DNA of 64,000 nt, from positions 1-64,000 of the forward strand of contig NZ_JANHDM010000005.1 of NCBI RefSeq assembly GCF_024494685.1. Reading direction: 5' to 3'. Position numbers and translations under genes: made by a program. Shown piece after piece: positions 7,544-15,859 of the stretch. Source of the stretch: Halorubrum rubrum. Lineage in GTDB: Archaea; Halobacteriota; Halobacteria; Halobacteriales; Haloferacaceae. The notes beneath the pieces were generated by a model that was given only the letters and a program-made list of their open reading frames with translations, was not told the origin of the DNA and searched no databases. The number at the start of each line of letters is the position of its first letter. The first letter of the stretch is position 1.

Positions 7544-8827
7544 CTACTCCCGGAAGAACGCCTCGTCCTCGAACGGCTCGTCCTCGCCCTCCACGGCGAT
7601 CACGTCGAGGGCGGTGACCTCGGCACCGACGCCGAGGATCCCGGCGAGGCTCGGCTCGGTCCGTCCCTCGTCGCCGGAGATCAACTCCTTGACGTAGAGT
7701 CCGCCCGCACCGTGGATCTCGACGGTGGCGTGCCGCGAATCCTCGAGATCGGCGGTCGCCGCGTACACGTCGCGCTCGCGGGTCAGGCTCGCGCGCCGGT
7801 GGTCGACGCGGTTCGGGGTGTACTGCTCGACGGTCGCGCCCGCGAGTTCGTCCATCGCGGCCGCAAGCGCGTCGGCATCGACGTCGCCGTCGAACGTCAC
7901 CTGCGCGCGGTAGCGCTTCGAGGCGTCGTGTTCCTTGACGCGCTCGACCATGTCGTAGGTCGCGAGCCGGAGCCCCTCGACCTCGACCGACCCCTCGGCG
8001 AAGGCGTTGATGTCGGCCTCGAGCCGGTCGGTGTCGACGCGGCGGCGGCGCGGCTCCGCGACCTCGACCACGAACGGGCGGCCGGTACCGAGCATGAGCG
8101 CGTCGACGTCCTCGCGGCCCGCGCCGTGGAACGTCGCCTCGGTGCCGTCCATCACGTCCTCGACGACCGGCGCGGTGTACTCCTCGACGCTGTCGTCGTA
8201 GAGGTAGCCCGATCCGCCGCAGTGGTCACACGGGTCCGCCCCCTGCCGCCCGGACCCCTTACACTCCCGGCAGGGCCACTCGGTCTGGGGGATGTCGCGC
8301 TCCAGCTTCCGGTAGCGACCGTAGACGAACGCGGAGTTGACCTTGGCGTCGAGGGCGTCCTCGGCGAGATCGATCGTGAACTGGACGTCCGGGCGGTCGA
8401 AGGAGACCTCCGCGTCCGTGAGCCGACCGACCCGCTTGCCGACCTCGCGGTTGAACTCGGATTTGAACGGCTCGCCGGCGTCCGCCTCCACCCCGGCCTC
8501 CTCGCGGAGCAGCGCCTCGTTCTCCTCGATCAGCGGCGGCGGCCGCGTCCCGACGTTGTAGGTGGCGAACTCGGTCCCCTCCACGGCCTCGGCCGCACGC
8601 TCGGCCCACGCGTCGAACTCGGCACAGCGTCCCTCACACACCCAGCAGTCCGCGGTCGCGACCGGCTCGTGGTCGTCGTCCTCGCGCAGCGCGAGCGAGA
8701 CCCGCAGCGCCGACCCGCGCTCGGCGTTCGACAGCCCGAAGCTCCGGTCGGCGACGAGCCGACCGAGACAGGCGTCACACACCGGCCCGGTCGCGGTCGC
8801 ACGCGCGGCGACTTCCAGTACGTCCAT
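7544..8827 (-). CDS. pus10: tRNA pseudouridine(54/55) synthase Pus10
   Basis: A 427-residue archaeal Pus10, the enzyme that makes pseudouridine 55 (and 54 in many archaea) in the tRNA T-loop. The N-terminal THUMP-containing part holds zinc-binding pairs CDACLGR (about 17-23) and CWVCEGRC (about 61-68). The catalytic half contains HGAGREDVDALMLGTGRPF (about 237-255) with the catalytic Asp, then RRRRVD and the C-terminal HATVEIHGAGGLYVKELISGD. A CRECKGSG...CDHCGGSGY segment (about 185-209) is a second Cys cluster, present in the family in a shorter form. Divergent from the gene at 8941. Length and motifs fit well. Confidence 0.95.
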   Translation of the reverse strand: MDVLEVAARATATGPVCDACLGRLVADRSFGLSNAERGSALRVSLALREDDDHEPVATADCWVCEGRCAEFDAWAERAAEAVEGTEFATYNVGTRPPPLIEENEALLREEAGVEADAGEPFKSEFNREVGKRVGRLTDAEVSFDRPDVQFTIDLAEDALDAKVNSAFVYGRYRKLERDIPQTEWPCRECKGSGRQGADPCDHCGGSGYLYDDSVEEYTAPVVEDVMDGTEATFHGAGREDVDALMLGTGRPFVVEVAEPRRRRVDTDRLEADINAFAEGSVEVEGLRLATYDMVERVKEHDASKRYRAQVTFDGDVDADALAAAMDELAGATVEQYTPNRVDHRRASLTRERDVYAATADLEDSRHATVEIHGAGGLYVKELISGDEGRTEPSLAGILGVGAEVTALDVIAVEGEDEPFEDEAFFRE

Positions 8828-8940
8828 GCGGTGGGAAGCCGGCCGCGGGGTAACTGTCTTGCCCTTGTGACCCGTCCCCCATCGACTTCGATCCCGCTCG
8901 CTCTCGGTCGCCTCCGCGCTCGCCTGCTCCCGACCGACTT

Positions 8941-9348
8941 ATGTCCGTCACGACCGTCGCCTCAGGCGTGAGCGAGCCGGCGACGCGCGCGGAGAAGGTG
9001 GATCTCGGCGTCGAGCTCCTCGCACACCTCGAACGCGAGGAGCTCTCGCTTCCCGAGGCGGTAGACCGGATCGAGACGGTGACCACGAACCCCGCGCTCA
9101 CCCGTGAGATACTCGATACGGCTGAGAAACGTGGCGTGATCGACCGCGAGAACGCCCGACTACGCGTTCTTCGGGGCGGAACCTACGTGAAGTACGACAG
9201 CCAAGTGGTCGCCCGCGAGGGCGAGTTCGAGTGTAAGCGATGTGGTGCAGGCATCACGACTGGGCACTTCGTCCGGTTCGAGGCCGGCGAACTCGGGCCG
9301 TTCGGCTCCTCGTGCGTTCGAAAGGTGACCGGCCGGGACGCCGAGTGA
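8941..9348 (+). CDS. Haloarchaeal DUF5830-like protein
   Basis: A 135-residue protein conserved in haloarchaea. The N-terminal two thirds look helical (KVDLGVELLAHLEREELSLPEAVDRIE), like a small winged-helix protein. The C-terminal third has one CKRCGAGI pair (about residues 101-108) and a further Cys in GSSCVRK, possibly a three- or four-ligand zinc site. No enzyme motif. The ATG at 8941 is the first in frame; no strong TATA box precedes it. It shares a roughly 110 bp divergent upstream region with pus10. Family assignment is from memory of the sequence style; function unknown. Confidence 0.7.
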   Translation: MSVTTVASGVSEPATRAEKVDLGVELLAHLEREELSLPEAVDRIETVTTNPALTREILDTAEKRGVIDRENARLRVLRGGTYVKYDSQVVAREGEFECKRCGAGITTGHFVRFEAGELGPFGSSCVRKVTGRDAE

Positions 9349-9353
9349 CGGAG

Positions 9354-10586
9354 CTATCTGCCCTGTCGAAGCTCCTCGATGAGCCGCTCGATGAGTTCGG
9401 ACTGCCGCTCGATGGTCGCCGACTGCGCCTCGACGGTCTGTCGGAGCGCCGCGACCTCCGCGGCGAGGCCGTCGTCCTCGACGCCCGCGCTCTCGAAGGG
9501 CGACCCCTCGAATCCGTCGCCGTCGACGGCGTCGGCCGGGGCCGTCGACCCCGTCGAGTTCGCCGCGTTCGAGACGTCCGTCGACGCCTCGTGGTTCGCG
9601 GTCGATCCGTTCGCGTCCGCCGTCGACGTCTCGAACTCGTCCGCAAGCGGGTCACCGTCGGCGCCGTCGGACTCGACCGGGTCGGCGTCGATCGCGCGTC
9701 CGGCCGCATTCGTGCCCCCGGCCGTGCCGTCGGTTCCGCCGCGGTCGAGGTCGCCCTCGGCGGAGTCGCCGAGTTCCGTCTCTTCCGCTCTCGTCTCGGA
9801 GAAGGCTCCCGGATCGGACGCCGACTCCGTCCTCGTTTCCGCCTCGATCTCCGCGTCGGCCGCCGGCGACGCCGAGAGCGGGTCGGGGCCCTCGCCGAAG
9901 TCGGTCGTCCCGGTGGACGTCGCGGTCCCCTCGTCCTCGTCGACGTCGTCCGCGACCGTCACCCGAAGCTCCTCGAGGCTCCCGACGCCGTGGAACGCGC
10001 ACACCGCGTCGACGAGGCTCTCCTTGACGGCTCGAGCCGATTCGTTGGGCGCTTTGAACCGCTCGGAGCGGCCGTCGTGCGTGAGCACGACCGCGGTCGC
10101 GACCGTCCCCTCCTCGAAGTCGAGGTCGGTCAGGTCGGCGTAGGGGAACTCCTCGAACTCCTCGTCCCAGACCGCCGAGCCGACGTGTTTCACGAGCCGG
10201 CTGTCGGTGACGACGAGGGTGAGCTCCGAGAAGCGGAACGTGCGCTCGACCGACTCGCCGGCGTCGGTCACGCCGCGCGCGGAGAGCACCCCGGCGAGGA
10301 CGGGGTGGACCACGTCGTCGAGGCGTTTCGACGGGACCGCCAGCGTCTCCTCGCCGTCGAGGCCGTAGCCGAAGACGACCTTCGACTTCCGCCGGCCGGT
10401 CGAGACGGCGATCCGCTCGGCGTCGTGCGGGTACTCCTCGACGGTCTCGTCGGAGAGCAGGCCGTCGGCGCGGTACACGAGCGTTCGCGTGGGCGTGACC
10501 GCGAGGAGGTCGTCCCCCCCGAGCGGGACCCGCGCGACGACCTCCTCGTCGCCGGCGGCCCCCGACAGTAGTTCCGGAAGGCTCAT
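9354..10586 (-). CDS. Haloarchaeal protein of unknown function with C-terminal coiled coil (DUF7115-like)
   Basis: A 410-residue protein. Residues 1-215 are a well-folded alpha/beta region starting MSLPELLSGAAGDEEVVARV, with repeated motifs resembling PH-like or lipid-associated domains (RTLVYRADGLL, FRFSELTLVVTDSRLVKHVG). Residues 220-365 are a low-complexity Asp/Ser/Thr/Gly/Ala linker. The last 40 residues (AALRQTVEAQSATIERQSELIERLIEE) form a clear heptad coiled coil, suggesting oligomerisation. Start placed at the MSLPELL ATG; upstream frame has no structure. Convergent with the gene ending at 9348 (5 bp apart). No membrane segment or signal peptide. Confidence 0.7.
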   Translation of the reverse strand: MSLPELLSGAAGDEEVVARVPLGGDDLLAVTPTRTLVYRADGLLSDETVEEYPHDAERIAVSTGRRKSKVVFGYGLDGEETLAVPSKRLDDVVHPVLAGVLSARGVTDAGESVERTFRFSELTLVVTDSRLVKHVGSAVWDEEFEEFPYADLTDLDFEEGTVATAVVLTHDGRSERFKAPNESARAVKESLVDAVCAFHGVGSLEELRVTVADDVDEDEGTATSTGTTDFGEGPDPLSASPAADAEIEAETRTESASDPGAFSETRAEETELGDSAEGDLDRGGTDGTAGGTNAAGRAIDADPVESDGADGDPLADEFETSTADANGSTANHEASTDVSNAANSTGSTAPADAVDGDGFEGSPFESAGVEDDGLAAEVAALRQTVEAQSATIERQSELIERLIEELRQGR

Positions 10587-10710
10587 ACGCCGAACGTCCG
10601 GGGCGTCCGGCATAAATCCGCGGGGTCCGGTTCTCGGTCGTGGATCCGGTCGCGACGACGCTCGCGGGACGGCGTGCGATCTCCTCTCATCCCCCCGACG
10701 GATGGGAAGG

Positions 10711-10716
10711 TTAAAG
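10711..10716 (+). promoter_or_regulatory. TATA-like box for tRNA-Met
   Basis: TTAAAG about 27-32 bp upstream of the tRNA 5' end at 10743, the expected archaeal promoter position if transcription starts close to the mature tRNA. Confidence 0.45.
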
Positions 10717-10742
10717 AGTGTCATCGCGATACGTAAGCGTGA

Positions 10743-10896
10743 GGCCGGGTGGCTTAGCTGGACATAGCGCCGCACTCATAGGGTTCAGAGATTCGGTGCG
10801 GTGACGCCTTGGAAGCGTCCGCGTCCTTCCCGTGGCTCCGCCGAGCCTCGGACCTGGGACATGCGGAGATCGTGGGTTCGGAGCCCACCCCGGCCA
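10743..10896 (+). tRNA. Elongator tRNA-Met (CAU) with 80 nt intron
   Basis: Acceptor GGCCGGG (10743-10749) pairs with CCCGGCC (10889-10895), discriminator A at 10896. D-arm 10752-10768 includes GG at 10760-10761. Anticodon stem CCGCA/TGCGG, with anticodon CAT at 10777-10779. The intron lies between positions 37 and 38, 10781-10860 (80 nt). Its ends can pair (TTCAG with CTGGG) to build a bulge-helix-bulge. T-stem GTGGG/CCCAC. The T-loop reads TTCGGAG, so position 58 is G where A is nearly universal. CCA is not encoded. Haloarchaeal elongator tRNA-Met is known to carry an intron of about this size (75 nt in Haloferax volcanii). Confidence 0.95.
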
Positions 10897-10898
10897 TA

Positions 10899-10911
10899 CA
10901 ACAATTTGTTG
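10899..10911 (+). terminator. Small AT-rich inverted repeat after tRNA-Met
   Basis: CAACA-ATT-TGTTG, 5 bp arms three bases after the tRNA discriminator, in an AT-rich patch. It could be a processing or termination signal; weak. Confidence 0.25.
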
Positions 10912-11089
10912 ACACTCGAGTCCGCCAGTCGCCGACGTATCTCCCGTGTTGACGAGTCCGGGTCTCGACGTTCGCGTGACGCCCTCCGCGACCACGTCAC
11001 GCGAACGGTCGAACCTCGTTCCGCGGGATCGAACCGTCCGATACTGCCGGGATCGATACAGCCAATGGGTACCGGACGCCGATCGAGCC

Positions 11090-12070
11090 GTGACAGCCTC
11101 CGACACCGACGCGGGGACCGAGACGATACTGGTGACCGGCGGTACGGGCTTCATCGGATCACACCTCGCCCGGCGGCTCGTCGACGACGGCCACGAGGTC
11201 GTCGCCTTCGACGCCGCGCCCGACGCCGCCCTCCTCGAACGGCTCGGCGTCGCGGGGACGGTCGAGGTCCGGCGCGGCGACGTGACGGACGTCGCCGCGA
11301 TCGTTCGGGCGATCCGCGAGAGCGGAGCCACCCGGATCGTCCACCTGGCCGCGCTCTTGAGCGAGGACGTTCGAACCGACGAGCTCGCGGCCACGCGGGT
11401 GAACGCGCTCGGCGCGAACCACGTGCTCGAGGCCGCCCGGCTCCTCCCCGATCGGATCGACCGCGTCGTGGTGACGTCGAGCGAGACGGTGTACGGCCCC
11501 GGATCGGCGTACGACGGGTCCGTCCCCGAGAACGCGCTGTTGTCGCCCGACTCGCCGTACGCCGCCGCGAAACGCCACGCCGAGTGTCTCTCGCGACGCT
11601 ACCGGGAGGACCACGGCGTCCCCGCGGTCGCGCTCCGACCGACCGGCGTCTTCGGGCCGTTCAGACGGAGCTTCACGGCGTTCTCGGACCTCTTCGAGCG
11701 CCCGGCGGTCGGCGATCTCGTTCGCGTCGAGGGCGGCGGAACCGCCGTGAGCTGGCTCTCCGTGCGGGACGCCGCCGACGCGTTCCGGCGTGCCGCGCTG
11801 GCGTCCGCGAGCGACCTCGAACACGGCGTCTACAACGTCCGCGGCGAGGTCGCGACCGTCGCGGCGGCCGCGGAGACGGTTCGACGGCTCCTCCCGGACG
11901 CGGCGGTGACCGTGGCCGACGACGCCGACCGCGACTGGTCGGCCCAGCGACTCGCGCTCACACGTGCCCGGTCCGATCTCGACTACCGGATCGAGCACGG
12001 GCTCGAGGACCTCACGCGCGGGTACGTCGACGCGGTCCGGCGCGACGCCGGGCTCGATCCCGTCGACTGA
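11090..12070 (+). CDS. NAD-dependent epimerase/dehydratase (extended SDR)
   Basis: About 326 residues from the GTG at 11090. An extended short-chain dehydrogenase: ILVTGGTGFIGSHLARRL is the NAD-binding GxxGxxG Rossmann motif, GDVTD and HLAAL follow. VVTSSETVYGPGSA and the catalytic YAAAK (SPYAAAKRHAECL) give the Ser/Tyr/Lys triad. RPTGVFGPF and a C-terminal substrate domain complete it. Acts on nucleotide sugars in homologues (UDP-glucose/galactose epimerases, dehydratases); substrate unknown. Longer in-frame starts back to 10946 exist, but the extra residues are Arg/Ser-rich and overlap the non-coding region after the tRNA, so GTG 11090 is preferred; start uncertain. Confidence 0.85.
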   Translation: MTASDTDAGTETILVTGGTGFIGSHLARRLVDDGHEVVAFDAAPDAALLERLGVAGTVEVRRGDVTDVAAIVRAIRESGATRIVHLAALLSEDVRTDELAATRVNALGANHVLEAARLLPDRIDRVVVTSSETVYGPGSAYDGSVPENALLSPDSPYAAAKRHAECLSRRYREDHGVPAVALRPTGVFGPFRRSFTAFSDLFERPAVGDLVRVEGGGTAVSWLSVRDAADAFRRAALASASDLEHGVYNVRGEVATVAAAAETVRRLLPDAAVTVADDADRDWSAQRLALTRARSDLDYRIEHGLEDLTRGYVDAVRRDAGLDPVD

Positions 12071-12112
12071 GCCCGGCCGATCGCCGTCGCCCCGGCTGAT
12101 CGCCGTCGCCCG

Positions 12113-12178
12113 CCTCACCCGCCGACGACCGCCTCACTCCCCTCACCCGCCGACGACCGCCTCACCCGCCGACGACCG
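12113..12178. repeat. Three copies of a 19 bp repeat overlapping a gene end
   Basis: cctcacccgccgacgaccg occurs at 12113-12131, 12141-12159 and 12160-12178. The third copy encodes the last residues and stop of the membrane hydrolase (stop at 12162), so the array is a duplication of that gene's 3' end. A related local duplication (gatcgccgtcgcc) lies just before it. Confidence 0.9.
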
Positions 12179-12656
12179 CCCCGGCCAGCACTGCGATCCC
12201 GGCGACCGCGCCGCCGGCGACGAGGAGGGCGTAGTTCGCGATCGGGTTCGCCGCCTTCACGAGGTCGAGGGTGTAGTGGTCGTCCCTGACGGGCGCGTAC
12301 GGCCGGATCCCCATCGGCGTGATCACGTCGGCGAGGAGGTGTGAGACGACCGTCCCCGCGCCGAGGACGAACGCGAGCGCGGCGAGCGCGAGGACGACGA
12401 CCGGGCCGCTCTCGAGTCCGACGGCTCCGCCGACGAGCCCGAACGCGACGCCGACCGCGAGCGCGAACCAGACGGTGTGCGTGATCCCGCGGTGGTTCAC
12501 GAACGGGATCTGCGTGTCCAGGTCGGGGACCATCGCCGTCCAGACGACGACCGCCGCGGCTCCCGCCGCGAGTTCGAGCCCGGCGAACGCGGCGAGGCCG
12601 AACCCGACCGGCGCGTACGCCGCGAGCGCGGCCCCGACGTGGCCCGTCCTGTACAC
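12162..12656 (-). CDS. Membrane-bound metal-dependent hydrolase, DUF457/YdjM family
   Basis: A 164-residue integral membrane protein with about four hydrophobic segments (near 9-25, 30-44, 62-80 and 85-103, plus a C-terminal one). Putative metal ligands are spaced as in DUF457: GHVG near the N-terminus, PDLDTQ, HRGITHT (about 55-61) and SHLLADVITPMGI (about 108-120). The family is predicted to be a zinc/manganese phospholipase-C-like hydrolase but has no firm substrate. Start is GTG at 12656 (GTGTACAGG), immediately downstream of glmU in the same direction (14 bp), so probably co-transcribed. Confidence 0.85.
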   Translation of the reverse strand: MYRTGHVGAALAAYAPVGFGLAAFAGLELAAGAAAVVVWTAMVPDLDTQIPFVNHRGITHTVWFALAVGVAFGLVGGAVGLESGPVVVLALAALAFVLGAGTVVSHLLADVITPMGIRPYAPVRDDHYTLDLVKAANPIANYALLVAGGAVAGIAVLAGAVVGG

Positions 12657-12670
12657 GGTCTATCGCTCCC

Positions 12671-13855
12671 TCACCGGTCCCGCAGGACCGTCTCGCCCGG
12701 CGCGACCGTCGCGCCCGCGGAGAGGACGATCCCGACGTTGATCGTACAGTTGATCCCGGTTCGGACGCCGTCGCCACAGACGATTCCGAACTTCCGGCGG
12801 CCCGTGCTCACCCGGTCGCCCTTCACCGTGAGCTCGACCGGCTCGCCGTCGTGTCTGAGGTTCGCGACGGTCGTGCCCGCGCCGAGGTTGACGTCCTCGC
12901 CGAGCACGCTGTCGCCGAGGTACGTGAGGTGGGGAACCGCGGAGTCGGCCATCACGACGCTGTTTTTCACCTCGACGCCGTGGCCGACCCTGGCGTCCGG
13001 ACCGAGGTACGTCGCGCCGCGGACGTACGCGTTGGGCCCGACGTGGCTGCCGGCGGCGACGTACGCCGGCCCCTCGATCACGACGCCGGGCTCTATCGTC
13101 GCGCCGTTCTCGACGACGACCGTGCCCCGCAGTTCGGCGTCGTCGCTCACGTCGCCGCCGACCTCGCGGTCGCACTCCGCGAGCTTCCACTCGTTCGCCG
13201 CGAGCAGCTCCCACGGCCGACCCACGTCGAGCCAGCGCTCGAAGGGGATCGACCGCACGTCGGTCGTCTCGCACGCCCGCTGGAGCACGTCGGTGAGCTC
13301 CAGCTCGCCGCGCTCGCTCTCGTCGACGTCGAGCCACGCGAGCGCCTCGGCGGGGAAGACGTACGCGCCCGTGTTCACGAGGTTCGAGGGCGGTTCCGCG
13401 GGCTTCTCGACGACGCCCTCGACACGCCCGTCGGCGACGCGCAACACGCCGTACGACGAGGGGTTCTCGACGCGGTAGGAGCCGACCGCGGCGTCAGAGT
13501 CGTACAGTTCCGCGAGCGACTCGCGGTCGTAGAGGGCGTCGCCGTTCAACACGACGAACGGCCCCTCCTCGAGTTCGCTTCGGGCGGTGCGGACGGCGTC
13601 GGCGGTCCCGCGCCGTTCGGCCTGCGTGACGGTCTCGATCGGGACCGGCCAGTCGCGGTCGGCGATCGCGGCTCGGACCGCGTCCGCCTCGTAGCCGACG
13701 ACGACGACGATCCGGCTCGCGCCCGAGTCGATCGCGTCCTCGAGACAGCGGACGACGAGCGGCCGCCCGGCGACGGGCAGCATCGGTTTCGGCGTGTTCG
13801 CCGTCAGCGGGCGCATCCGGGTCCCCTCGCCGGCCGCGAGTACGACGGTTTGCAT
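12671..13855 (-). CDS. glmU: Bifunctional sugar-1-phosphate nucleotidylyltransferase/acetyltransferase (GlmU-like)
   Basis: A 394-residue two-domain protein. Residues 1-225 are a nucleotidylyltransferase: LAAGEGTRMRPLTANTPKPML (NTP-binding signature and Lys), FVVLNGDALYD (metal Asp) and VEKPAEPPSNLVNTGAYVF. Residues 245-390 are left-handed beta-helix hexapeptide repeats (GATIEPGVVIEGPAYVAAG, LGEDVNLGAGTTVANLRHDG) as in GlmU acetyltransferases. Likely makes UDP-GlcNAc from GlcN-1-P. It follows glmM, which produces GlcN-1-P, on the same strand. Start ATG at 13855. Archaeal relatives include glucose-1-P thymidylyltransferases, so nucleotide/sugar specificity is inferred from context. Confidence 0.88.
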   Translation of the reverse strand: MQTVVLAAGEGTRMRPLTANTPKPMLPVAGRPLVVRCLEDAIDSGASRIVVVVGYEADAVRAAIADRDWPVPIETVTQAERRGTADAVRTARSELEEGPFVVLNGDALYDRESLAELYDSDAAVGSYRVENPSSYGVLRVADGRVEGVVEKPAEPPSNLVNTGAYVFPAEALAWLDVDESERGELELTDVLQRACETTDVRSIPFERWLDVGRPWELLAANEWKLAECDREVGGDVSDDAELRGTVVVENGATIEPGVVIEGPAYVAAGSHVGPNAYVRGATYLGPDARVGHGVEVKNSVVMADSAVPHLTYLGDSVLGEDVNLGAGTTVANLRHDGEPVELTVKGDRVSTGRRKFGIVCGDGVRTGINCTINVGIVLSAGATVAPGETVLRDR

Positions 13856-13962
13856 ATACCCGCAACTCGCCGGACTCCGGGAAAGGTATTGCGACGCTAC
13901 GCCCCCTGGGTGGCGTCGTCGGCTCCCGGTTATCCGCCGGCTACTCTCCGTCAGTCCCCGCC

Positions 13963-15354
13963 TCACTCGGCCCGCTCACTCGGTCCGTCCCCTCCGTTCG
14001 CCTCGTCGAGCGCGCGGTCGACGATCCCGCTCGCGCGCTCCAGGAGGGCGTCCGCGGCGTCGGCCTCGCGGGCCTCAGCCGTGATCCGGATCAGCGGCTC
14101 GGTCCCCGAGGCACGGAGGAGGAACCACCCCTCCTCGGCGTCGACGCGGACCCCGTCGAGCGTCGAGACGTCGGCGAATCCGTCGGTCACGCGCTCCGCG
14201 ATCAGCGCCATCGCGGCGGTCTTGTGCTCGGTCTCGACCGAGCGCCGCCGGATCGGGTACCGCTCCATCGCCGCGACCCGCTCGGAGAGGGGTGTCTCCG
14301 CCGCCAACGCGGCGAGCCGGACCGCCGCGAGCGGGCCGTCCGGACACAGCGTCTCCTCGGGGAAGATCCACGCGCCGGAGGGCTCGCCGCCGAACGCGAC
14401 CCCCGCCTCCGCGGCGCGCTCGGCCACGTACACGTCGCCGACGCGCGTGTAGACGAGTTCCGCGCCGACCGCGGCGAGCGCGTCCGCAGCCGCGAGGCTC
14501 GTGTCGACCGGCGCGGCGACGCGGTCGCCCTCGCCGGCGGCCGCCCGGCCGAAGACGGCGAGGAGCAGGTCGCCGGGGACGAACTCGCCCGCGTCCGTGA
14601 CCGCCATCATGCGGTCCGCGTCGCCGTCGTGGGCGATCCCGAGGTCGGCGTCGACCGCCTCGACGGTGGCCGCGAGGGTCCCGCAGTTCTCGGCGGTCGG
14701 CTCGCTCGGGCGGGCGGGGAACCGGCCGTCCGGGGTCGCGTTCAGCGTCTCGACGTCGGCACCCAACTCGTGGAGCGCGTCGGCGGTCACGCCGCCCATC
14801 CCGTTGCCAACGTCGACGACGACGGAGAGGCCGGCGAGGGGTTCGGAGGCGGGGGCTCCGTCCCCGTTCGTCTCCGCCGCGCGCTCGCCGGCCGCGACGA
14901 GCGCGTCGCGGTGGCGCGCCGTCGCGTCGGTCCGGCGCTCGTACCCGCCCTGTCCCTCCCAGTCCGCGAGGTCGAACGCCTCCTCGCGGATCCGTTCCTC
15001 GATGACGTCCTGTCGCGCCGGCGGGTACGCCCGTCCCGAGGGGGTCCACAGCTTGAGCCCGTTGTCGGGTGCCGGGTTGTGCGAGGCGGTCAGGACGACC
15101 CCGGCGTCGGCGTCCAGCGTTCCGATCGCCCGCGCGACCGTGGGCGTGGCCGCGCGGCCGACGTCGACTACGTCCGCACCCGTCTCGCGGAGCCCCGCGA
15201 CTAACGCGTCGCGGAGCGTCTCGCCCGTCTTCCGCGCGTCGCGTCCGACCACGACCCGGTCAGTTTCGGTGCCGACTGCACGCCCCACGTCGAGCGCGAC
15301 GGCCGCGGTGACGGCCTCGCCGACGGGCCCGCGGATCCCGCTGGTTCCGAACAT
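13963..15354 (-). CDS. glmM: Phosphoglucosamine mutase
   Basis: A 463-residue alpha-D-phosphohexomutase converting GlcN-6-P to GlcN-1-P. It starts MFGTSGIRGPVGE (substrate loop). The phosphoserine loop is VLTASHNPAPDNGLK (about residues 88-102, Ser active), the metal loop is AHDGDADRMMAV, sugar-binding is FGGEPSGAWIF and the phosphate-binding C-terminal loop is RASGTEPLIRI. Followed by glmU 107 bp downstream on the same strand, giving the two-step route to UDP-GlcNAc. Preceded by the ferredoxin gene 65 bp upstream. The family also contains phosphomannomutases; the glmU neighbour supports GlmM. Confidence 0.92.
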   Translation of the reverse strand: MFGTSGIRGPVGEAVTAAVALDVGRAVGTETDRVVVGRDARKTGETLRDALVAGLRETGADVVDVGRAATPTVARAIGTLDADAGVVLTASHNPAPDNGLKLWTPSGRAYPPARQDVIEERIREEAFDLADWEGQGGYERRTDATARHRDALVAAGERAAETNGDGAPASEPLAGLSVVVDVGNGMGGVTADALHELGADVETLNATPDGRFPARPSEPTAENCGTLAATVEAVDADLGIAHDGDADRMMAVTDAGEFVPGDLLLAVFGRAAAGEGDRVAAPVDTSLAAADALAAVGAELVYTRVGDVYVAERAAEAGVAFGGEPSGAWIFPEETLCPDGPLAAVRLAALAAETPLSERVAAMERYPIRRRSVETEHKTAAMALIAERVTDGFADVSTLDGVRVDAEEGWFLLRASGTEPLIRITAEAREADAADALLERASGIVDRALDEANGGDGPSERAE

Positions 15355-15419
15355 ACCCGTGGCTCCCGTCGGGGAGACTTGTAACCTCGGGAAGAGGGGC
15401 GAGAAGGCGACGACCGATC

Positions 15420-15776
<357 letters not shown>

Positions 15777-15859
15777 TTAAACTCCGCGACGCCGGCCGAG
15801 CCGTGCTCTCCCGAGCGGCGGGTCAGCGGCGGCCCCTCCGAGCGACGGCTCCCCCGATC

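Noticed and set aside
6620-8971. A 783-codon plus-strand frame opposite the Usp and Pus10 genes
   Set aside because: Antisense shadow: no domains, Val/Asp/Arg-rich, while the minus strand encodes recognisable families.
10781-10860. Box C/D guide RNA inside the tRNA-Met intron
   Set aside because: I looked for RUGAUGA and CUGA boxes; GGTGACG is only a partial C box and no D box is present at the right distance.
10785-11394. Protein genes overlapping the tRNA-Met intron
   Set aside because: The frames are basic and low complexity and lie over the tRNA and its intron; no start signals.
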